A model generated the notes under the pieces. The model was not told the DNA's origin, searched no databases, and worked only from the letters and a program-made list of their open reading frames with translations. From an uncultured Pelagibacteraceae bacterium (GTDB taxonomy: Bacteria; Pseudomonadota; Alphaproteobacteria; Pelagibacterales; Pelagibacteraceae), in NCBI GenBank assembly GCA_902628195.1, contig CACOLY010000003.1, forward strand, positions 1 through 64,000: DNA of 64,000 nucleotides, read 5' to 3'. Below are positions 31,688 through 39,992 of the stretch, piece after piece (positions within the stretch are counted from its first letter, which is position 1; every line of letters starts with the position of its first letter). Made by a program: the position numbers and the translations under genes.

Positions 31688-33388
31688 ATGGAACTAAATA
31701 AAATTAATAGCTTAGTAGAACTTTTTTTTAAAAAATATAAAGAAAAAAAAGAATTTAAAAATCAACTATTTTTAAAATGGTTAAAAACAAGTGATGATGT
31801 TTTTTTTACATGGGAACAAGTAAAGGATGATATTTGTTTACTGTCCGAGTATTTAATAAAGAGATTATCTAAAGGGGACAGATGTGTTTTATTATCTGAA
31901 AATCGGCCAGAGTGGCTTATAGCGGATATAGCAATTATGAATGCAGGAGGTGTAACAGTTCCATTATTTACGACATATTCAGAAAAAGATTACGAATATA
32001 TAATTAATGACTGCAAACCAAAGATATGTATAGTTTCTAACGATATTCAATTTAAAAAAATTAAAAAGTTTATTTCAAATACAGTAGAAGTTATATCTTT
32101 TGAAAATTTTGATAAAAAAATTAAAAGTATTGAAAATATTTTAGAAAAAAATTCTCAAAAAGAAAAAATCAAAATTTCAAACAATTATAACAATGAAATA
32201 ATAAGAAAAGATCTTGCTTGTATTATTTACACCTCAGGCACAACTGGAAATCCAAAAGGGGTAATGTTAAGTCATGGAGGAATTTTGTCAAATTGTGAAG
32301 GTGCTAGAGAAATTTTAGACTCTTTAACTAAAAATGAACCTCCTGTTTTTTTAACTTGGCTCCCATTATCTCATTCATATGAACATACAGTTCAATACGT
32401 ACAAATAACTCTTGGTGCAAAAGTTTTTTATGCTGAAAGTTTGGAAAAGTTATTACCTAACATGTCAATTGCAAAACCTACAATTATGACTGCGGTGCCG
32501 AGATTTTATCAAAATTTATACAGCAAAATTTTTCTTAATTTTTCAAAACAAAAAGGTGTCAAAAAAAATTTGATTAAAAACACTATTTTAATTGGAACAA
32601 AAATTTTGAATAATGAAAAACTTAGTTTTAAGCAAAAAATAATTAATTTTTTTTGTGACTTATTAGTTAGAAGGAAAATTAAAAATCAATTTGGTGGAAA
32701 ATTAAAAGCCTTTGTTTCTGGCGGCGGTGCTTTAGACCAAAAAATAGGTGAATTTTTAAATTCTATTGGATTACCTACTTTACAAGGATATGGGTTAACA
32801 GAGGCATCACCGGTTGTTAGTTGTAATATTCCTGGAAAAATTAAAATTGAGACAGTAGGTCCACCTTTCAAAACAAACCAAATAAGAATTGCTGATGATG
32901 GTGAAATTTTAGTAAAAGGTGAAAATGTTATGCTTGGTTATTGGAATATGAAAAAAGAAACAGAGGATATAATTAGAAATGGCTGGTTACATACTGGGGA
33001 TATTGGTGAAGTAAGTAAAGAAGGTAATTTAAAAATAACTGACAGAAAAAAAGAAATTATTGTTAATCTTGGCGGGGACAATATTTCACCATCAAAAGTT
33101 GAAAATTTATTATGCTTAAATGAAAATATTAAGCAAAGCTTTGTTTACGGAGATAAAAAAACTTATTTAGTTGCTTTAATTGTAAGTGAGAGTGAAGAAA
33201 ATAAAAATGAAATTGAATTTTATATAGAAAATTTAAATAAAAGTTTATCCTTAGTGGAAAAAATTAAAAAATTTATCTTGATTGAAGAGGAATTTACAAT
33301 TGAAAATGGAATGTTGACACCAACATTAAAATTAAAAAGAAAAAAAATTTTAGAAAAATATAAAAATGATTTAGAAAAACTTTATTAA
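31688..33388 (+). CDS. AMP-dependent long-chain acyl-CoA synthetase
   Basis: IIYTSGTTGNPKGVMLSHGG, QGYGLTEASPVVS, WLHTGDIGE and ITDRKKEIIVNLGGDNISP. Confidence 0.93.
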   Translation: MELNKINSLVELFFKKYKEKKEFKNQLFLKWLKTSDDVFFTWEQVKDDICLLSEYLIKRLSKGDRCVLLSENRPEWLIADIAIMNAGGVTVPLFTTYSEKDYEYIINDCKPKICIVSNDIQFKKIKKFISNTVEVISFENFDKKIKSIENILEKNSQKEKIKISNNYNNEIIRKDLACIIYTSGTTGNPKGVMLSHGGILSNCEGAREILDSLTKNEPPVFLTWLPLSHSYEHTVQYVQITLGAKVFYAESLEKLLPNMSIAKPTIMTAVPRFYQNLYSKIFLNFSKQKGVKKNLIKNTILIGTKILNNEKLSFKQKIINFFCDLLVRRKIKNQFGGKLKAFVSGGGALDQKIGEFLNSIGLPTLQGYGLTEASPVVSCNIPGKIKIETVGPPFKTNQIRIADDGEILVKGENVMLGYWNMKKETEDIIRNGWLHTGDIGEVSKEGNLKITDRKKEIIVNLGGDNISPSKVENLLCLNENIKQSFVYGDKKTYLVALIVSESEENKNEIEFYIENLNKSLSLVEKIKKFILIEEEFTIENGMLTPTLKLKRKKILEKYKNDLEKLY

Positions 33389-33504
33389 ATTACTTTAATA
33401 AATTGATTATAATACGCATAAACGCTTACTTTTTTTACATTTCAATAATAAAAATTAAAAAATATTATTTTTGTTTTTAAAAAAATTTAAATTTAAATTT
33501 AAGA

Positions 33505-33533
33505 ATTGACATAACGCGTATAAAAAAATAAAA
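33505..33533 (+). promoter_or_regulatory. Candidate sigma70-type promoter for the small basic peptide gene
   Basis: TTGACA followed about 17 nt later by TAAAAA, upstream of the 33586 ORF; approximate coordinates. Confidence 0.4.
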
Positions 33534-33585
33534 ATAACTTAATAGCGAATCAAACTGATTCGTTTAACTAAAAAGGGAGCTAAAG

Positions 33586-33660
33586 ATGCCTAAGAGAAGA
33601 AAAAAAGCTAAGAAAGCTAAGAAAGCTAAGAAAAAAGCTAAAAAAAGAAGAAGAAGATAA
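33586..33660 (+). CDS. Unlisted 24-aa extremely basic peptide (MPKRRKKAKKAKKAKKKAKKRRRR)
   Basis: ATG...TAA ORF with Shine-Dalgarno GGGAG 6 nt upstream, upstream promoter-like element and 5' hairpin, and a strong terminator about 20 nt downstream. Confidence 0.75.
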   Translation: MPKRRKKAKKAKKAKKKAKKRRRR

Positions 33661-33680
33661 TAAATTAGTATTCTTTTTTA

Positions 33681-33722
33681 AAAACGCTTCTCATAACTTT
33701 TGTGTGAGAGGCGTTTTTTTTT
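33681..33722 (+). terminator. Intrinsic terminator after the small basic peptide gene
   Basis: AAAACGCTTCTCA...TGAGAGGCGTTTT (one G-T wobble) followed by a T run. Confidence 0.85.
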
Positions 33723-34566
33723 AGTCCTCTATATTCTCATCATTCTCAGCAATTGGTTCATCAACATTAAGATCAGCTGTAGGAGTTTTCACAACTTGAG
33801 TGGTTATTTCTTTATTTTCTGGATTTAAATTTCTTTTAAGAGCTTTATCTAATTTTTTTTGTGTGTCTTCTAAAGAAATATTTAAGATTATTTGAAATTC
33901 AGACAATATTCTCTCATACGCTTTTTCAAAAAGTTGTCTTTCACTATAGGATTGATCAACCATAAGATCATCGCCTTTATTTAAATCTCTTACAACTTCA
34001 GCCAATTCATAGATTTTTCCAGATGAAATTTTTGCTTCATACTCTTGTGCTCTTCTACTCCACATTGACCTTTTAATTTTTGGTTTACTCTTTAAAATTG
34101 AAATACATTTATTCACTTGATTAATAGTTGCAAGTGGACGGAGATGAGATTGTTTATTTACTGGAACCATTCCATTTGCTTTATCTTTTTCAAATTTAAT
34201 TATATAAGTTTCTACATCAATTCCACCGATACTAATCTTTTTAAATTCAGTAATTTGACCTACTCCATGTTTTGGATAAACGACGTAATCTTTTATTTTA
34301 TATTCTCGTTTTTCGGTTTCTTGTTTTTTTACTTTCTTGATTTCAGGTTTTGTTTCATTAGATTTTGAAATACGTAAATTTTCTGTTTTTAATTCAGATT
34401 TTTTTTCATCGACTTTGGCTACTTTTTTTGTAACTTTTTTCTTTAATTTAGATTTAAGTAATTTCTTTTTCTTATTTTTTGAATGAGTAACTCTTTTTTT
34501 TGTTACTTTTTTTTTCTTTTTATTAAATGTTTTCTTTAAAATATTTTTCAAACTTATTTTGCTCAT
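33721..34566 (-). CDS. carD: CarD/CdnL-family transcription regulator with a Lys-rich N-terminal tail
   Basis: [55 protein letters not shown] (34566) preferred over the track start 34608; still overlaps fdxA. Confidence 0.88.
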   Translation of the reverse strand: MSKISLKNILKKTFNKKKKKVTKKRVTHSKNKKKKLLKSKLKKKVTKKVAKVDEKKSELKTENLRISKSNETKPEIKKVKKQETEKREYKIKDYVVYPKHGVGQITEFKKISIGGIDVETYIIKFEKDKANGMVPVNKQSHLRPLATINQVNKCISILKSKPKIKRSMWSRRAQEYEAKISSGKIYELAEVVRDLNKGDDLMVDQSYSERQLFEKAYERILSEFQIILNISLEDTQKKLDKALKRNLNPENKEITTQVVKTPTADLNVDEPIAENDENIED

Positions 34567-34849
34567 CTTTATATTTTTCATGATCCGATGGAGGATCTTT
34601 TTTTGCATTTATATTCGGCCAGATTTCAGAATACTTTTTGTTGATTTCTAACCATTTTTCACTTCCAGGTTCTGTATCAGCTTTAATGGCATCAACAGGA
34701 CATTCTGGTTCGCAAACGCCACAATCTATACACTCATCCGGTTTAATTACAAGCATATTTTTACCTTCATAAAAACAATCAACAGGACATACTTCAACAC
34801 AATCAGTTAATTTACATTTGATACATTTATCGTTAACTAGATAAGTCAT
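34523..34849 (-). CDS. fdxA: 7Fe ferredoxin
   Basis: [22 protein letters not shown]...[16 protein letters not shown]. Confidence 0.95.
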   Translation of the reverse strand: MTYLVNDKCIKCKLTDCVEVCPVDCFYEGKNMLVIKPDECIDCGVCEPECPVDAIKADTEPGSEKWLEINKKYSEIWPNINAKKDPPSDHEKYKDEQNKFEKYFKENI

Positions 34850-35262
34850 TATGGTTTTTCATTTTTGATTTTATTTTTAATATCCCCCATAGTAATATTG
34901 TCAATATATAATAAACCAGCAAGTCGTCTCATCAAGTTAGTCTCGTAAATATCCGCTTCTTTATTTGAATAAATAATTCTCCATAAATTTTCTATAATTT
35001 TTATTTTGCTATCAATATCCATATTTTTTACTTCTTTTGTAAATTCTAAAATTTGATTTGAGTCAGCCTCGATTTTTTTTCCTTCTTCAAGAATTTGATT
35101 TATATTCTCACTGTTTGCACCTATTTCTAAAAGTGTTTCTCTTATTATTTTTTCCTCAGCAGGTGAATAATTTTCATCAATTTTAGCAGCATGAATTAAC
35201 AAAGCCGAAATTTTGGTTAAATTATCATTTTCGATATAAATATTACCTTTTTTGAAAAACAT
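34849..35262 (-). CDS. TerB-like protein
   Basis: All-helical; [27 protein letters not shown]; clustered with helicase-fdxA-carD. Confidence 0.75.
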   Translation of the reverse strand: MFFKKGNIYIENDNLTKISALLIHAAKIDENYSPAEEKIIRETLLEIGANSENINQILEEGKKIEADSNQILEFTKEVKNMDIDSKIKIIENLWRIIYSNKEADIYETNLMRRLAGLLYIDNITMGDIKNKIKNEKP

Positions 35263-35266
35263 TATT

Positions 35267-37741
35267 TTAGTTTAATTGTAAATCCTTTAAAATTTTAAAA
35301 GGACTTTCTTTTGTATTTTTTTTGTTAAAAGTTTTTCTATTTATTTTTTTTGGAATATATTTGAAATAAACTTCATTTTTTTCTTCTTTAATTCTATAAT
35401 TCATGTTTTTTAATAGATTTATAAAACTCTCCTTGTTACATCCTAAAAGATTTAACATTTCTGGTATCATTTTTATTTCATTTTTTTCTTTAATATCAGA
35501 ATTAATAATTTGAACAAATAATCTTTCAAGAATATCTATTCTAATATAATAATTATTAAATCTTTCAAAACCACAAAGTAGCATGAATTTTTGATTGAGG
35601 TTTTTATCATCCAAAAAATTTAGACCAAATTTTGGAGGGATTAATTTAAAGTATTTTTGGTGAAAATTTTTCCATAATAATGTTCTCAGTGATACTGCTT
35701 CTGGTTTAATAAGTTTAAATAAAAAAATATGATATCTGCCAAATTTAACCCCAAGATCTCTTAAAATTTTCCTGTCATTTTGCTTTAGATCTTTTACATA
35801 TTCTTGTACATTTTCTCTTTTGAGAACCCCATTACTCTCATATAGTTGATAAGCCAAAGCTTTAATTGAGGAATTCTTATCTTTTAAGTTTTTTAAATCT
35901 ATAAGACTTTTTAGAGTAGTCTTAATTTTATTTTTTAACCACATTTCTAAATAAATCATTAATTTTTTTTTTGGATTTTGTTCTAAAATTTCGTCCACAA
36001 TTAATTCTAAGTCTGGATTCAAATAATCTCTTCCAGATATTAGTTTTGCTATTGGAGAATTATTCCAGTAAATTTTAAAATCATTGTGTAATTCAATTAA
36101 TCCTGTTTCCATTATCATTTGAATTCTTTTTTCAAATTCTGGACCAATAGTTTGTCTAGCGGCTTTTTTTAAGGATTTTATATCTGTTTCTAAAGCATTT
36201 TTTTTTAAATCTAGTTCTAATTTAAGTCCATTAATTTTACCTATAAACTGATCATCAATCATTACCTTGTTACCTAAAATTTTCACATCAAATTCCATAT
36301 CTTGTTTTAAACCTCTTGCAAGTATGCTTGCTCGTTTATCAATAAAAGTTTTTGTAAGTTCTTCATGAAGTCTATCTGAAAGTTTATCTTCTAATAATTT
36401 AGTTTTTTCAATCCAATAATCTTGGTTTTCTACCCAATTATTTTTATTAGAAACATAAGACCAAGTTCTCACATTTGCAATTCTATTTGATAAAGAATCT
36501 ACATTTCCCTCCAATTTATTAAGTTTTAGTAGTTGAAGACGCATATAATTTTCAGTTATTTTTCCTTTTTTTTCATTCAAAAATTTAAAAACATTAGCTA
36601 TTACCTCAAAATGATTACCGTAAGCTTTTTTTACAAAATCTGGTATTTGACAACATTCCCAAAGAAGTCTTAATTTTTCTTCATTCAATTTCATATTTTC
36701 AATATTTTTGTCTCTTAAAAAAAATTTGAGAGCCTTTTCATCCTCACATTCATGTATTTTTCTTAACCACCCTTTATTTGGTTTTTCATCTAATGACTTA
36801 ATAAGATTTAATGGATTTTTAAAATCTAGGTTTGAGTTTCTCCAAAATAAATATTGTATTTCCTCAAATCTATGATTTTCAAGTAAATCAACTTCTTCGG
36901 CATTAATTTCTTTGCATTGACCGGTAATTCCAAAATATCCATCATTTAAGTATCTACCCGCTCTACCTGCAATTTGGCCTATTTCTGATAAGTTAAGTTT
37001 TCTTAGCTTTCGTCCATCAAATTTTTTTAAATTTGAAAAATATACATGATTAAGATCCATGTTTATTCCCATTCCTATTGCATCCGTAGCAACTAAAAAA
37101 TCAACATCACCTGATTGATATAATTCAACCTGAGCATTTCTAGTTTTTGGACTCAATGATCCCATGACTATTGCTGCCCCACCTTTCTGTCTTCGAATTA
37201 ATTCTGCTATTGCATAAACTTCTTCTGCTGAAAATGCTATAATTGCAGTCTTTCTATTAATACGAGAAATCTTTTTATGACCTGAGTACGAGAGTTTTGA
37301 TAACCTATTTCTATTAATAAATTCTATATCATCCTCTAATTTTGATATTATATTTTTTATTGTGTTAGAGCCCATAAACATTGTTAATTTACTGCCTCTC
37401 ATATTTATCAAACGATCTGTAAAAATATGACCACGTTCATGATCTGCACACATTTGTATTTCATCTACCCCGACAAACTCTAATTGTTTATCAATTGGCA
37501 TTGACTCAACTGTGCATAAGAAATATTTCGCATTAGTAGGAATAATTTTTTCTTCACCTGTAATTAAAGCTACTTTGTCTAACTGAATTTTTTTGATTAC
37601 CTTGTCATAAACTTCTCTAGCAAGTAATCTCAATGGAAAACCAATCATTCCAGTATCAAAAGCTAACATTGTTTCAATAGCCAAATGTGTTTTACCTGTG
37701 TTTGTAGGACCTAAAACTGCTGTGATTTTATTTTTTGTCAT
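35267..37741 (-). CDS. SUV3/MgpS-like DExH-box RNA helicase
   Basis: AVLGPTNTGKTHLAIE Walker A, VDEIQMCAD motif II, QIAGRAGRY motif VI. Confidence 0.88.
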   Translation of the reverse strand: MTKNKITAVLGPTNTGKTHLAIETMLAFDTGMIGFPLRLLAREVYDKVIKKIQLDKVALITGEEKIIPTNAKYFLCTVESMPIDKQLEFVGVDEIQMCADHERGHIFTDRLINMRGSKLTMFMGSNTIKNIISKLEDDIEFINRNRLSKLSYSGHKKISRINRKTAIIAFSAEEVYAIAELIRRQKGGAAIVMGSLSPKTRNAQVELYQSGDVDFLVATDAIGMGINMDLNHVYFSNLKKFDGRKLRKLNLSEIGQIAGRAGRYLNDGYFGITGQCKEINAEEVDLLENHRFEEIQYLFWRNSNLDFKNPLNLIKSLDEKPNKGWLRKIHECEDEKALKFFLRDKNIENMKLNEEKLRLLWECCQIPDFVKKAYGNHFEVIANVFKFLNEKKGKITENYMRLQLLKLNKLEGNVDSLSNRIANVRTWSYVSNKNNWVENQDYWIEKTKLLEDKLSDRLHEELTKTFIDKRASILARGLKQDMEFDVKILGNKVMIDDQFIGKINGLKLELDLKKNALETDIKSLKKAARQTIGPEFEKRIQMIMETGLIELHNDFKIYWNNSPIAKLISGRDYLNPDLELIVDEILEQNPKKKLMIYLEMWLKNKIKTTLKSLIDLKNLKDKNSSIKALAYQLYESNGVLKRENVQEYVKDLKQNDRKILRDLGVKFGRYHIFLFKLIKPEAVSLRTLLWKNFHQKYFKLIPPKFGLNFLDDKNLNQKFMLLCGFERFNNYYIRIDILERLFVQIINSDIKEKNEIKMIPEMLNLLGCNKESFINLLKNMNYRIKEEKNEVYFKYIPKKINRKTFNKKNTKESPFKILKDLQLN

Positions 37742-37912
37742 TTCTATCTTTGGTATATTCTTTTTTTTACCTACCAGATATAGTTATTGCTAAAGAACAA
37801 AAATAGACTAAAACATGACCGAATCAGAGGATAAAAAGTTCTCATTTGCTTTATTAATTAAATTTATTTTATCACAATATAGTTTTTACAAAACATTAAT
37901 TCTGATAAGAAA

Positions 37913-38338
37913 TTATCCACCTGGTCCTAAATTAGATGGCTTAACTTTTAGAATCTTCCAAACTCCTGACGCTGAAGTGATAATTTTATTATCACATTTC
38001 AATTCACAGAAAACAAATACTAAAGTTTTTGTTTTTTTAAGAATTTTTACATGCCCTATTATTTCATCACCTAGTTTTGATACACCTATAAATTTTAGAT
38101 CTAACGAAATAGTTACACAAGGAGCATTATCAGCTGAACGGTGCACTGCAGTTCCTGCCCCTGCATCTACCAATGCAGATAAATATCCTCCATGAGTAAT
38201 ACCCGCAGCATTTAAATGATTTTCATTTATTTTAGATTTAAATTCATATTCTGTTTCTGAAATATTTCTAAACATAACACCACCGTTATGTTTCATAAAA
38301 CCCTGTTTTAAACTTATTTGCTCAAATTTTGTAGACAT
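37913..38338 (-). CDS. PaaI-family hotdog thioesterase
   Basis: HLNAAGITHGGYLSALVDAGAGTAVHRSA. Confidence 0.88.
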   Translation of the reverse strand: MSTKFEQISLKQGFMKHNGGVMFRNISETEYEFKSKINENHLNAAGITHGGYLSALVDAGAGTAVHRSADNAPCVTISLDLKFIGVSKLGDEIIGHVKILKKTKTLVFVFCELKCDNKIITSASGVWKILKVKPSNLGPGG

Positions 38339-38457
38339 AATTCTTTATAGTATAAAAGTTAAGATTAATAAAATTATGAAAATAATTATAAAAAAATATA
38401 TAACAGACATTTGAAGAGAAGCATTTAATAACCATTTTAACATATATATTACATTTA

Positions 38458-38534
38458 TGGTGCGCCTGCTAGGAGTCGAACCCAGAACCTCCTGGTCCGT
38501 AGCCAAGCGCTCTATCCAGTTGAGCTACAGGCGC
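38458..38534 (-). tRNA. tRNA-Arg (ACG anticodon)
   Basis: Reverse complement GCGCCTGTAGCTCAACTGGATAGAGCGCTTGGCTACGGACCAGG...GGTTCGACTCCTAGCAGGCGCACCA; loop CTACGGA gives ACG; CCA encoded. Confidence 0.96.
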
Positions 38535-38608
38535 ATTTCTAAATTTTTATTTAATTATAGTATACTAATTTTTAGTGTATTTTAATGCTAAGATAAATTT
38601 AAAATTTT

Positions 38609-39784
38609 ATGGTTGATAAATCGAAAGAAGTAGTGATCGTTAGCGCAATTAGAACACCGATAGGTACTTATAAAGGATCATTAAAAAATATACGCTCTGA
38701 TCAACTTGGATCCATAGTCATAAAAGAGGTTTTAAAAAGATCTAAAACTACCACAGAAGAAATTGATGAAATAATAATGGGACAAGTATTAACTGCAGGA
38801 GCTGGACAGAACCCAGCAAGGCAGGCTGCAATAAATGCTGGTATACCAATCTCCAAACCTGCACATATCATCAATCAAGTATGTGGATCCGGACTTAGAG
38901 CAGTTGTGTCAGGATATCAATCAATCAAATTAGGTGAGTCATTAAATGTAATTGTTGGTGGCCAAGAAAATATGTCAATTACTCCACACTCAATTTTTTA
39001 CAGAGATGAAAAAAAATTTTCTGAGGATAGATTATTGGATACAATGCTTAAAGATGGATTAATAGATGCATTTAATAATTATCATATGGGCGTTACAGCA
39101 GAAAACGTTGCAAAAAAATTTGATATATCAAGACAAACTCAAGATGAATTCGCATTAAATTCACAAAAAAAAACTGAAAAAGCAATAAACAATAATAGAT
39201 TTAGTGATGAATTAATTAAAGTAGATCTAGATGGTAATCTTTTAGATTATGATGAGCATCCAAGGTCAGATCTAAAAATGTCTGACTTAGAAAAATTAAA
39301 AACAGTTTTTAAAAAAGATGGAACAGTCACACCTGGAAATTCCTCTGGAATAAATGATGGTGCCGCTGCTTTACTCCTAACCTCTTTAAAAGAAGTAGAA
39401 GAAAAATCAATTAAGCCATTAGCAAAAATAGTGTCATGGGCATCAGTCGGAGTGGATCCTTCCTTGATGGGTTTAGGTCCCATAGATGCCGTACGCCTAG
39501 CTGCCAAGAAAGCAAAATGGAAATTAGATGAAATTGATTTGTTTGAAATTAATGAGGCTTTTGCTGCACAAAGTATTGCAGTAATTCAAGAGCTAGGTAT
39601 TGATCAAAATAAAGTAAATGTAAATGGAGGAGCAATTGCTTTAGGTCATCCAATTGGGGCATCGGGCGCAAGAATTCTAGTTACTTTGATACATGAAATG
39701 AAAAGACAAAAAAAAAATAAAGGTTGTGCAACACTCTGTATAGGTGGTGGAATGGGTATAGCTTTATGTGTTGAGAGAATTTAA
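38609..39784 (+). CDS. Acetyl-CoA acetyltransferase (thiolase)
   Basis: NQVCGSGLRAV active-site Cys; GGAIALGHPIGASGARIL; CIGGGMGIAL. Confidence 0.95.
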   Translation: MVDKSKEVVIVSAIRTPIGTYKGSLKNIRSDQLGSIVIKEVLKRSKTTTEEIDEIIMGQVLTAGAGQNPARQAAINAGIPISKPAHIINQVCGSGLRAVVSGYQSIKLGESLNVIVGGQENMSITPHSIFYRDEKKFSEDRLLDTMLKDGLIDAFNNYHMGVTAENVAKKFDISRQTQDEFALNSQKKTEKAINNNRFSDELIKVDLDGNLLDYDEHPRSDLKMSDLEKLKTVFKKDGTVTPGNSSGINDGAAALLLTSLKEVEEKSIKPLAKIVSWASVGVDPSLMGLGPIDAVRLAAKKAKWKLDEIDLFEINEAFAAQSIAVIQELGIDQNKVNVNGGAIALGHPIGASGARILVTLIHEMKRQKKNKGCATLCIGGGMGIALCVERI

Positions 39785-39992
39785 GAATTGATCTTTCCGT
39801 ATTTCTCTTCTAATAAAATTTTTTGTATCCATATTTTAGCATCTATATAAGTGCTAACTTTTGGCTGGATAAGTGTTTTTAATAACTTTTTTATCATTTT
39901 TGTAGCATATAACTAAAGAGTGTCAAAAAATTGAGCAGAATGTGTTAAGATTTGCATTTAACAACTTTTTTATAGTGTATAAAACATAAAAA

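Noticed and set aside
37815-38195. 126-aa + strand ORF antisense to the PaaI thioesterase
   Set aside because: Most of it lies opposite the thioesterase, which has clear family motifs; no recognisable domain.
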